IMG/VR virus record: IMGVR_UViG_3300022562_001635
Span: 1 to 29,763 of that record
From: a virus
Direction: 5' to 3' (one strand)
DNA: 29,763 nucleotides
Within the stretch, counting starts at the first letter, position 1. Each line of letters starts with the position of its first letter. Positions 1-5,557 of the stretch are shown here, piece after piece. The notes beneath the pieces were generated by a model. The model had not been told where the DNA came from and searched no databases. It was given only the letters and a program-made list of their open reading frames with translations. A program made the translations under genes and the position numbers.

Positions 1-24
1 CAAAAGATAAAAGAGGTAACAAAA

Positions 25-189
25 ATGAAAAAATTAGTAATCTACAAAAGCCACAAAATAGTTTCTGGAAACTGGGTAATCCAGTATGCAGTTAAGGACA
101 CAGAGCAAAACACAATAACAACTGCAAGAAAAATTGTTGTCCCCGTTATCGGTGGGGCAATGACTTCTCTTAAAAGTTATCTTGCATAA
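25..189 (+). CDS. 54-aa conserved small protein, copy 1
   Basis: A 54-residue basic protein starting MKKLVIYKSHKI, with a central TTARKIVVP segment and a GGAMTSLKSYLA end. AGAGGT at 12-17 sits 7 bases before the ATG, and a strong promoter lies immediately upstream, so it should be the first early gene. I do not recognise the family; there is no signal peptide, membrane segment or cysteine. It is duplicated at 27492-27656 on the minus strand with one amino-acid change (Val to Ile near residue 40) and two base changes in total, which shows that it is a real gene and that the copies are recent or kept alike by conversion. The stop codon runs directly into a hammerhead ribozyme, so cleavage would cut the mRNA 24 bases after the stop. 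Confidence 0.8.
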   Translation: MKKLVIYKSHKIVSGNWVIQYAVKDTEQNTITTARKIVVPVIGGAMTSLKSYLA

Positions 190-252
190 TCGAAACGCCA
201 TTAATTTGGCGTCTGGCAGAATTGGCCTACTGCCACTGATGAGATAGGCTAG
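189..252 (+). ncRNA. Type II hammerhead ribozyme, copy 1
   Basis: All core elements are present in the type II order. The short open stem II strand AUC (189-191) is followed by GAAA (192-195). Stem III pairs 195-199 with 208-212 over an 8-nt loop. The cleavage triplet GUC is at 211-213, so the cut falls between 213 and 214. Stem I pairs 214-219 with 230-235 over a 10-nt loop, followed by CUGAUGA (236-242) and the second stem II strand GAU (243-245). Stem I loop bases GGCCUA (224-229) can pair with UAGGCU (245-250), a loop pseudoknot of the kind described for bacterial and phage type II hammerheads. A second copy at 27432-27492 has different arms with pairing preserved. The likely role is processing of the early mRNA right after the first gene. 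Confidence 0.9.
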
Positions 253-282
253 AAAAAATGAATAAAAAAAAGAGGTAAAACT

Positions 283-435
283 ATGAATAGAGAAGAATGG
301 ATAAAAAAAGCGATTGAGGAAGGCGCTTGTGATGAATTTATCGAGTTTATTGCAAATAATCCCGACGCTGAATTTGAAGATCTATCAGAAGATTGGAAAC
401 TTTATTTCTTTATTCAGTCAAAAATAAAGAAATAA
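283..435 (+). CDS. 50-aa acidic small protein, unknown function
   Basis: The ATG at 283 follows an AGAGGT ribosome binding site at 270-275. The protein has 50 residues, is rich in Glu and Asp and starts MNREEWIKKAIEEG. Its pattern (EEWIKKAI..FIEFIANNP....DWKLYFFI) suggests two or three short helices. I do not recognise a family. It is the first gene after the hammerhead cleavage site, so on a cleaved transcript it would be near the new 5' end. A six-codon frame at 258-278 overlaps its leader and is probably fortuitous. Confidence 0.6.
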   Translation: MNREEWIKKAIEEGACDEFIEFIANNPDAEFEDLSEDWKLYFFIQSKIKK

Positions 436-530
436 TTGAAAGAATAAAAAAAGAAAAACTGTTCATTCCATTGCAAAGTGTTCTCCATGAAAGACAAAAA
501 ATATTGTTTTAAAAAAAAGAGGTGAAATCA

Positions 531-695
531 ATGAACAAAGAAAAAAAAGGGAAAAGAGGGCGCCCGAAAGGGGCAAAAAAAAAGGCGATCAACATCGTCT
601 TTGATATGAATGAAATTTCGAAAATAGAAAAAATAGCCATAGAAAAGGAATGGTCCATGGCAAAAGCTGCAAAATATTATTTATCAAAGAGGTAA
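531..695 (+). CDS. Small AT-hook plus ribbon-helix-helix-like DNA-binding protein
   Basis: 54 residues with a good AGAGGTG site about 8 bases upstream of the ATG. The first 20 residues are strongly basic and include GRPKG, the core of an AT-hook that binds the minor groove of AT-rich DNA. The rest fits one ribbon-helix-helix unit: a beta strand (INIVFDM), a helix (NEISKIEKIAIEKE) and a second helix (SMAKAAKYYLSKR), similar in shape to CopG/Arc-type repressors that act as dimers. It lies about 450 bp before a region with paired AGTAAA half-sites around a promoter, so it is a candidate regulator of the early region. Both the fold and the role are inferred from pattern. Confidence 0.6.
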   Translation: MNKEKKGKRGRPKGAKKKAINIVFDMNEISKIEKIAIEKEWSMAKAAKYYLSKR

Positions 696-698
696 AAA

Positions 699-1028
699 AT
701 GTTAACAAAATGTGTAATAGAAAGTATCTCAGTTGCATCAGGAATTGTTCATTTCTGTGCAAACATAACAAAAAAGGAGGGTTTTGTTGAAGAAAAAATA
801 AAGTGCTACTCCAATACAGTCGGCCCATTAAAACTTTATCAGATCGGAGGAGGTAAATTTATTGTCAACTTAGGAGAAAAGAAAATTGTCGACATTATGT
901 TTACAGATATAGACTACAACATTATCCATCTTTCTATTACAGATAAAATAATTATTTTTTTGAAGTTAAGAAAGAAAATAATTGAAGAAGTTTGTTCCGG
1001 AGCATATACAGAGTATTTTTTTAGTTAG
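699..1028 (+). CDS. 109-aa protein of unknown function
   Basis: The gene starts 3 bp after the previous stop, and the AGAGGT that encodes the end of that gene serves as its ribosome binding site. The 109-residue protein looks like a mixed beta-rich fold (ESISVASGIVHFCANI; KFIVNLGEKKIVDIMFTDI) with a basic, hydrophobic C-terminal third (KIIIFLKLRKKIIEEV). There is no recognisable motif, signal peptide or convincing membrane segment. It closes the first small-gene cluster; right after its stop comes a very stable RNA hairpin (1036-1085) and then the gene-free regulatory region. Confidence 0.6.
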   Translation: MLTKCVIESISVASGIVHFCANITKKEGFVEEKIKCYSNTVGPLKLYQIGGGKFIVNLGEKKIVDIMFTDIDYNIIHLSITDKIIIFLKLRKKIIEEVCSGAYTEYFFS

Positions 1029-1035
1029 GATGTTG

Positions 1036-1085
1036 TTTGTTCGCTTGCAACCCCCGGACTTAACCGGGGGTATTAAGTGAACAAA
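1036..1085 (+). other. Stable two-part RNA hairpin after the first gene cluster
   Basis: The outer stem pairs 1036-1046 with 1075-1085 (11 bp, one G-U). The inner stem CCCCCGG/CCGGGGG pairs 1051-1057 with 1064-1070 over the loop ACUUAA. There is no U-tract on either strand, so it is not a standard intrinsic terminator. The loop ACUUAA is also complementary to UUAAGU at 1073-1078, which forms part of the outer stem, so two mutually exclusive folds are possible. It may stabilise the mRNA 3' end, bind a protein or act as a switch. From here to 1525 no gene is seen. Confidence 0.7.
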
Positions 1086-1141
1086 GATAAAATAAATATA
1101 AACGCAATTTTCCATAATGCAACAAAAATTTAAATTTTGTC

Positions 1142-1209
1142 AGTAAAATAAATTTACTTATTTTTTTGTTGACTTTTTATTAGCGTATGTTTACTTTTAA
1201 AAAAGTAAA
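1142..1209. promoter_or_regulatory. Paired AGTAAA operator-like palindromes
   Basis: Four AGTAAA/TTTACT half-sites form two inverted pairs: 1142-1147 with 1153-1158, and 1190-1195 with 1204-1209. The second palindrome (20 bp, 1190-1209) covers the -10 region of the promoter at 1169-1197, and the first lies just upstream of its -35. Two spaced dyads bracketing a promoter look like cooperative repressor sites. The cognate protein is unknown; the small AT-hook/RHH-like protein at 531-695 is a candidate. Confidence 0.55.
1169..1197 (+). promoter_or_regulatory. Promoter for a small structured RNA
   Basis: TTGACT at 1169-1174, a 17-bp spacer and TACTTT at 1192-1197. The -10 lies inside a perfect 20-bp palindrome, so activity is probably controlled by a repressor. 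The next signal downstream is an intrinsic terminator at 1274-1297 with no convincing gene between them, so the product would be an RNA of about 95 nt. Confidence 0.6.
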
Positions 1210-1297
1210 GGGTAAGAGAGCAGCCGGAATCATGCACCCTTATGAATAACAGTGATTGGCCGGCATTTATTTTAAAGACGAGGAGGTCTTTTTTTTT
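1204..1297 (+). ncRNA. Candidate small pseudoknotted RNA
   Basis: This is the predicted transcript between the promoter at 1169-1197 and the terminator at 1274-1297. GCCGGAAUCA (1223-1232) pairs with UGAUU and CCGGC (1253-1257, 1260-1264) with a two-base GG bulge. AAGGGU (1208-1213) can pair with ACCCUU (1236-1241) in the loop of that hairpin, forming an H-type pseudoknot. I do not recognise a known RNA family. Its place just ahead of the replication genes suggests an antisense, decoy or regulatory role. The ends are inferred. Confidence 0.55.
1274..1297 (+). terminator. Intrinsic terminator of the small RNA
   Basis: A 6-bp stem AAAGAC/GTCTTT with loop GAGGAG, running into nine T residues (1289-1297). 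It is a modest stem with a strong U-tract. Confidence 0.75.
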
Positions 1298-1322
1298 GAG
1301 TTTGTAAATAATGAAGTCCCTG

Positions 1323-1376
1323 CCACAGAGGGTTATCTGTGGAATAAAAAAGAAGGTGAAACGCCTTCTTTTTTTT
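1323..1376 (+). terminator. Hairpin followed by a second intrinsic terminator
   Basis: CCACAGA/TCTGTGG (1323-1342) forms a 7-bp hairpin. It is followed by AAGAAGG/CCTTCTT (1350-1370) with a 7-base loop and a T-run to 1376. No clear promoter lies between it and the previous terminator, so it probably catches read-through from upstream or acts as an attenuator pair. Confidence 0.7.
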
Positions 1377-1393
1377 AAAAATATAAAAAATGC

Positions 1394-1423
1394 TTGACTG
1401 TGCTTTTTTATTATGTCTTATAT
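1394..1423 (+). promoter_or_regulatory. Promoter for the replication genes
   Basis: TTGACT at 1394-1399, 18 bp, then TTATAT at 1418-1423. Transcription would start near 1430 and read through the 1456-1500 hairpin into the initiator gene at 1526. It lies directly after the terminator at 1323-1376, which suits a fresh transcription unit. Confidence 0.55.
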
Positions 1424-1455
1424 ATAGCATTACTACATTACCTCTTTTGATATAG

Positions 1456-1500
1456 ACCCCGGCCCCTACCTGTTACCCTAACAATCGGCCGGGGTTTTTT
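1456..1500 (+). terminator. GC-rich terminator/attenuator before the initiator gene
   Basis: ACCCCGGCC (1456-1464) pairs with GGCCGGGGT (1487-1495) over a 22-base C-rich loop, with Ts from 1495 to 1500. It sits between the promoter at 1394-1423 and the ribosome binding site at 1511-1516, so transcripts must pass it to express the replication genes. This suggests attenuation or antitermination control. Confidence 0.8.
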
Positions 1501-1525
1501 CGTTTTTAGAAAGGAGAATTAAAAA

Positions 1526-2188
1526 ATGATAAATGGAATAAACCATACTCAAATTTCAAATGACTTCATCGACAAATATATGCGACGCGTGTCTGGTGCA
1601 GCTACACAAGTGTTTCTTGTAATATCAAGGAAAACAATAGGGTGGCACAAAGAAACTGACAATATTTCTTTTTCTCAAATATGTGAAATGACAGGACTTT
1701 CTAAGAATACCGCGATTAAGGCAGTTAAAGAACTTGAAGATTTGAACCTTGTTATTGTAGAAAGATCTACATCTAATGGGATTAAAAATATAAACACATA
1801 TTCAATAAACTATTCTTCTGTAGTGCAAAATTTGACAGATGGTAGTGCAGAAAATGAACAAGGGGTAGTGCAAAATTTGACAGATGGTAGTGCAGAAAAT
1901 GAACATACAAAAGAAACTCTTACAAAAGAAAAATATAAAGAAATGGAAACACGTCGTTTTAAAGCTCCTAAATATGAAGAGGTGGTAAAATATTGCAAAG
2001 AAAAAAATTTAACAATTGACAGCAAGTTTTTCTTTGACTATTACAACGATAACGACTGGTTTGACAGAGACGGAAAAAAAATAAAAAATTGGAAAGGCAA
2101 AGCTCTAACATGGAGCAATCGAAATCTTACAAGGACAGGGCCTACTACCACTTTTAAGAGGCCAGAAATAAATTACCCAAAGTTATGA
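1526..2188 (+). CDS. Replication initiator, lambda O-like (Phage_rep_O N-terminal domain)
   Basis: 220 residues, starting 9 bases after AAGGAG. Residues 1-90 match the winged-helix N-terminal domain of phage O-type initiators, with a recognition-helix region around FSQICEMTGLSKNTAIKAVKELEDL. The C-terminal part (KYEEVVKYCKEKN..WKGKALTWSNR) resembles the helicase-loading ends of phage replisome organizers. Between them lies an exact 15-residue tandem duplication (VVQNLTDGSAENE, twice) encoded by the iteron DNA at 1820-1909. By analogy with lambda, the protein would bind those iterons, open the adjacent AT-rich DNA and load the helicase encoded at 2805. No phage polymerase or primase was found, so the rest of replication probably uses host proteins. 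Confidence 0.8.
   Translation: MINGINHTQISNDFIDKYMRRVSGAATQVFLVISRKTIGWHKETDNISFSQICEMTGLSKNTAIKAVKELEDLNLVIVERSTSNGIKNINTYSINYSSVVQNLTDGSAENEQGVVQNLTDGSAENEHTKETLTKEKYKEMETRRFKAPKYEEVVKYCKEKNLTIDSKFFFDYYNDNDWFDRDGKKIKNWKGKALTWSNRNLTRTGPTTTFKRPEINYPKL
1820..1909 (+). other. Putative replication origin: four iterons inside the initiator gene
   Basis: GTAGTGCA occurs at 1820, 1842, 1865 and 1887, spaced 22, 23 and 22 bp (about two helical turns), each followed by RAAWWTGA. At a higher level it is a 45-bp tandem duplication, identical over 41 bases, which keeps the reading frame. A run of A-rich DNA follows (1905-1950). Iterons inside the O gene next to AT-rich DNA are the hallmark of the lambda origin; the function here is inferred from that analogy. 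Confidence 0.75.
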
Positions 2189-2203
2189 GGATAGAAATAG
2201 AAC

Positions 2204-2818
2204 ATGATTAAAGTTAAACTTGTTTCTCATACTCCGTTGCCGGAAGAAGTAATAGCAGAAGCGATAAGGGCTTGTTATAATTCTTCTGCAAAAGCAGAGA
2301 ATTTAATCGAAAATTGCATTGCAAATGGACACGAGTCTGTTCTTGAACATGCTATAGCGACATTTGAAATTACAGGAGTGTCAAGGGCGCTAACTCATCA
2401 GCTTGTGCGACATAGGATAGCGTCATACACGCAAGAGTCGCAGCGTTATGTAAAGCAGAGTGAATTTAAATATATTGTCCCGCCATCTGTTTTGGTTAAA
2501 AATGGGTTTTATGAAAAATATGTAAACTTAATGGCAGACATCGAAAAGCTATATTGTAAAATGATTTCTGCCGGTATAAAAAAAGAAGACGCAAGATACA
2601 TATTGCCCAATGCGGCTACAACAAGAATATTTGTAACGATGAATTTTAGATCTTTAAGGCACTTTATAAAATTGAGAATCCACAAGTCTGCACAATGGGA
2701 GATTAGAAGCCTAGCCAAAGAAATGCTAAAAATACTTGCCTTTATTGCTCCTACATGTTTTTTAGATTTTATGAAGGAAAATATTTATTTCATGGCTGGA
2801 AAAAATGAAAACAATTGA
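2204..2818 (+). CDS. thyX: Flavin-dependent thymidylate synthase ThyX
   Basis: 204 residues with the ThyX signature RHRxxSxxxxSxR at residues 69-81 (RHRIASYTQESQR). Flanking family features include HESVLEHA near 43-50 and YILPNAATT later on. The enzyme makes dTMP from dUMP with methylene-tetrahydrofolate as carbon donor and FAD/NADPH as reductant, supplying thymine for phage DNA synthesis. It lies between the initiator and helicase genes, and its 3' end overlaps the helicase gene by 14 bp, implying translational coupling. The length is typical to slightly short for the family. Confidence 0.95.
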   Translation: MIKVKLVSHTPLPEEVIAEAIRACYNSSAKAENLIENCIANGHESVLEHAIATFEITGVSRALTHQLVRHRIASYTQESQRYVKQSEFKYIVPPSVLVKNGFYEKYVNLMADIEKLYCKMISAGIKKEDARYILPNAATTRIFVTMNFRSLRHFIKLRIHKSAQWEIRSLAKEMLKILAFIAPTCFLDFMKENIYFMAGKNENN

Positions 2819-4043
2819 TCTCGTTTTAGCGAAGGCTATTTTGAACAAGGAAATTGCGGAAAGACTTGTTGAAGATTTTGATATTACTTATTTTGGATGC
2901 AACAACAGCGCTGTGTTATTTTTGTGCATTTCTTTTTTGCTAAAAAACGAAATTGAAATATCTCTGTCTTCTGTAATGGAATATAATAATGCGAAGGACA
3001 GAGATGGTTTTCAAAATTATTTGTTGCTTCTTATGCGAGAAACACCATTTGTCAATTATGAGTATTGCAGAGAATCTTTATATCGCGAACATAGTAGGGA
3101 GCTTATTGCAGCGCATGCAAAAGACATCATTAAGTTGTGTGCCTCAGGTGGAGATGTCGGAGAAATTATTGATAAGATACAAGAAGCACATGAATCAATT
3201 ATTTCTTCTAAAGCAGATGATTATATGACCGTTGCTGATTATGCAAAAGAAGGATGCGAAAATCTTTTTCGAGACAATGTTTTTGTAAAGACTGGGATCG
3301 CTCGGCTTGATGCAGCTATAAAAGGATTTGGCGCTGGGCAGCTTGTTATTATTGCTGCACGCCCTGCAATGGGCAAATCTACTCTTGGCTTGCAGATTGC
3401 ATGCAATCTTGAAGACAAGGCTCTTTTTTATTGCCTTGAAATGACAGGCAAAGAAAATTTTGCTCGTCTTGTTGCAAGCAGGACTGGGCTCACAGTGTCT
3501 GACATAATTGTTGGAAGGGGAGACAAAGACAAGATTAAGCAAGGAGAAAATTCTTTAAAGACAAACGGGCTTGGACTTGTCGACAATAAAAGATACCTTA
3601 ACCAAATTGTTTCACACGCAAAAAAAGAAGCAAAAAAAAGAGAAATAAAAGCTGTTTTTGTAGACTATTTGCAAATTGTAAAGGTGAATAGCAGAAAGCA
3701 GAGATATGAAGTTGTTGGAGAAATTTCTAGAGGATTGAAGGATCTTGCCATGGATTTGAAATGCCCGGTAATTGCTTTCTCTCAGCTTAACAGAGCGCTT
3801 GAGACAGAAAATAGAAAACCATGTCTTGCAGATCTTCGTGAGAGTGGAGACATAGAGCAAGATGCAGACATTATTATTTTTATCCATAGCGAAGACAGCA
3901 AAGAAAAAGCTGTAATGGATGTTGAATTGATTCTCGCTAAAGGACGAAACTTTGGGATAGGATCTTGCCAGATGAAGTACGACAAGCCGCGTTTTGTGTT
4001 TAGAGACGAAACAGCAGCGGACTATGAAATGAAAGGTTGGTAA
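2805..4043 (+). CDS. Replicative DNA helicase, DnaB-like
   Basis: 412 residues. A short, divergent N-terminal domain (about 1-135) precedes a RecA-like motor. Walker A is ARPAMGKST at 185-193, Walker B is VFVDYLQI around 284-291, and the DnaB-type motif SQLNRALE is near 326-333, followed by LADLRESGDIEQDADIIIFI. The ILAKGRNFGIG segment corresponds to the conserved C-terminal arginine-bearing motif. It should form the hexameric 5'-3' fork helicase loaded by the O-like initiator. It is somewhat shorter than bacterial DnaB (about 450-470 residues), mainly in the N-terminal domain. The gene starts inside thyX. Confidence 0.92.
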   Translation: MKTIDLVLAKAILNKEIAERLVEDFDITYFGCNNSAVLFLCISFLLKNEIEISLSSVMEYNNAKDRDGFQNYLLLLMRETPFVNYEYCRESLYREHSRELIAAHAKDIIKLCASGGDVGEIIDKIQEAHESIISSKADDYMTVADYAKEGCENLFRDNVFVKTGIARLDAAIKGFGAGQLVIIAARPAMGKSTLGLQIACNLEDKALFYCLEMTGKENFARLVASRTGLTVSDIIVGRGDKDKIKQGENSLKTNGLGLVDNKRYLNQIVSHAKKEAKKREIKAVFVDYLQIVKVNSRKQRYEVVGEISRGLKDLAMDLKCPVIAFSQLNRALETENRKPCLADLRESGDIEQDADIIIFIHSEDSKEKAVMDVELILAKGRNFGIGSCQMKYDKPRFVFRDETAADYEMKGW

Positions 4044-4047
4044 CAAA

Positions 4048-4539
4048 ATGATAACATGCTATACGAACGGGAAAAAAATCAAACTTGACAAAGAGCATGA
4101 AGAATTTTTTAGAAACAAAAGGATTATTTTGACGAACAACATTCTTTGTTTTAAAAATGATAAAGGGAAAAAGCAGTCTTTAAAAAATTATATTCTTGGA
4201 TTTGAGAAAACGAAAAAAAACGAATATGTGTATCACCTCGATGAAGACACATATAATTTAGAGAAAAAAAATCTGAAAATTGGTCTTTTTGGAACACATT
4301 CGAAAGGTGGATACAGAACAAAGAAAGCAGAAAAAATAAACAAGTATGCAGAGAAAGAAACTACTACATCAAAAATAAAAATTTATTGCAACGATGAAAT
4401 TGTAAAAATACAAAGATATAAAAAAGCAATTTCAAATGAGGATGGATTCATCATTACGAACGACATTTATTTTTCAGAAAAAGAAGCAAAATTTATTTAC
4501 TCAGAATTAAAAAAAAGGTATGATAAAAAATGCAGTTAG
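4048..4539 (+). CDS. 163-aa protein with a degenerate HNH-like segment
   Basis: A Lys-rich protein (163 residues) starting 4 bp after the helicase stop. Residues 44-78 (SLKNYILGFEK...VYHLDEDTYNLEKKNLKIG) match the spacing of phage HNH homing-type proteins, which usually carry V.HIDGD..NNR.ENL; here H63, N70 and N75 occupy the key places. The first half has no obvious domain and the C-terminal half (KIKIYCNDEIVKIQRYKKAI) looks beta-rich. It may be a worn homing endonuclease or an HNH-fold DNA-binding protein. There is no zinc-binding cysteine pair. The family assignment is tentative; the gene itself is well supported by context. Confidence 0.55.
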   Translation: MITCYTNGKKIKLDKEHEEFFRNKRIILTNNILCFKNDKGKKQSLKNYILGFEKTKKNEYVYHLDEDTYNLEKKNLKIGLFGTHSKGGYRTKKAEKINKYAEKETTTSKIKIYCNDEIVKIQRYKKAISNEDGFIITNDIYFSEKEAKFIYSELKKRYDKKCS

Positions 4540-5012
4540 TTAGAGTTCAAAATGGTTTTCTTCCGGCAAATCCTCAGGCCGAGGAAGAAATGAAAAATTT
4601 TCCAGTCGGTGAGCTTGTAGAAATGCAGCTCAAAATAACAGAAAATTATCGAAGTTTGCAGCAGCTTAATTTGTACTGGTGGGCCTGTCATCTTGTAGCC
4701 ATGAATACAGAAAATAGAAACTGGGACAGCAAAGAAAAGGTGAGTGAGCAAATTAAAATAGCGTGTCAATTTATTGATCACTGGATTCTCTATGAGAATC
4801 CAAAAACGAAAGAAAAATGGTTGAACATAAAGACAAAAAGCATTTCCTTTAGTTCTTTGTCTCATGCTGAAGCGTGTAAATTTTTTGATAAAGCATTTGA
4901 TTTGATGGCTGAAATAATGGGGCTTGATGTTGATACTTTTATCGAAAAAGTAAAAGCTCAAATTGTGCTTAAAAACATTGTAGAAGCATTTAATGGAGAT
5001 GTAATTAAATAA
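4530..5012 (+). CDS. DUF1367-like phage protein
   Basis: 160 residues beginning MQLVRVQNGFLPANPQAEEE, with ENYRSLQQLNLYWWACHLVA around residues 38-57 and a helical C-terminus (ACKFFDKAFDLMAEIMGLDVDTFIEKV). The arrangement resembles the DUF1367 family, found in phage nin-type and recombination regions and sometimes placed near NinB functions. No catalytic motif is visible. It overlaps the upstream gene by 10 bp and the next small gene by 1 bp (TAATG), so it belongs to a tightly coupled operon. The assignment rests on general resemblance only. Confidence 0.55.
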   Translation: MQLVRVQNGFLPANPQAEEEMKNFPVGELVEMQLKITENYRSLQQLNLYWWACHLVAMNTENRNWDSKEKVSEQIKIACQFIDHWILYENPKTKEKWLNIKTKSISFSSLSHAEACKFFDKAFDLMAEIMGLDVDTFIEKVKAQIVLKNIVEAFNGDVIK

Positions 5013-5128
5013 TGGTTTATAAGGTTGTAATAAGGCACAAAGAGTCAGGGAGGCAGCTATATAAAAAAATGTATGAAACATATGAAAAATACGCACATGA
5101 CAAATATTTTATAAGAATTGAGCAGTAA
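5012..5128 (+). CDS. 38-aa small protein, unknown function
   Basis: The start codon overlaps the previous stop (TAATG). The product is 38 residues, begins MVYKVVIRHKESG and is rich in Tyr and Lys with little hydrophobic content. There is no recognisable motif. Translational coupling and filling of an otherwise empty 120-bp gap between genes support it as a real gene. Confidence 0.45.
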   Translation: MVYKVVIRHKESGRQLYKKMYETYEKYAHDKYFIRIEQ

Positions 5129-5134
5129 TAAAAA

Positions 5135-5557
5135 ATGAAAAAAATAATAGAATTATTTGCAAAACTTAAAAATAAAGCTATTGTTGAAATGATCCAAAGA
5201 GAAAAAAATAAAGCGATAAAAGAAACAGAACAGCGTCTTTATGCCGCACACGAACAAGAAAAACAGCGAATGAATCGACGGCATATGTTTAAGCTATCTT
5301 TGTTAGAAGCAGACAACGACTCCTTAAAAAGAGAAATTATTAGGCTTAAAAAAGACATGGAATCATTTCAAAGATTTGATGATGAATTGAAAAGAAAGCA
5401 AGAGACGTTTTTATTAATTTCAGAAAAATTGAATTCTTTGTGTGACAGCAACGTACATACAATTTTGAGATATTATCAAGATACAAAAAATGTAATTAAG
5501 CAGATCGAAGAGGTTGGCAGTAATGACAAAAAAAGAAATTACAAATATTTTAAATAA
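5135..5557 (+). CDS. Coiled-coil protein, unknown function
   Basis: 140 residues, dominated from about 15 to 100 by charged heptad-like helix (EKNKAIKETEQRLYAAHEQEKQ; NDSLKREIIRLKKDMESFQ). There is no signal peptide or membrane segment, so it is probably a soluble coiled coil. It may be an accessory to the nuclease genes that follow, since its 3' end overlaps the VRR-NUC gene by 35 bp and supplies that gene's ribosome binding site. The function is not recognisable. Confidence 0.6.
   Translation: MKKIIELFAKLKNKAIVEMIQREKNKAIKETEQRLYAAHEQEKQRMNRRHMFKLSLLEADNDSLKREIIRLKKDMESFQRFDDELKRKQETFLLISEKLNSLCDSNVHTILRYYQDTKNVIKQIEEVGSNDKKRNYKYFK

Larger units (their letters stand above)
1..252 (+). repeat. 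Inverted repeat unit, copy 1 (second part)
   Basis: Continuation of the unit that begins at 29621. It holds the ribosome binding site, the 54-aa gene and the hammerhead ribozyme. The coding part differs from the minus-strand copy at only two of 165 bases. The ribozyme arms at 196-229 differ at many positions, while the catalytic core and the downstream tail are the same. Confidence 0.9.

Noticed and set aside
258-278. Six-codon frame just after the first ribozyme
   Set aside because: It consists of Lys-rich codons overlapping the next gene's ribosome binding site; no evidence for a leader peptide beyond position.
1243-1308. 21-codon frame inside the candidate small RNA
   Set aside because: No proper ribosome binding site, and it runs through the terminator T-tract; the RNA structure is the better explanation.
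1331-1350. DnaA-box-like TTATCTGTGGAATAA
   Set aside because: It differs from the 9-bp DnaA box by an insertion and is better explained as part of the CCACAGA/TCTGTGG hairpin.
1820-1909. CRISPR-like array
   Set aside because: Only four short repeats with near-constant, repeated spacers inside a coding sequence; the iteron explanation fits, a CRISPR does not.
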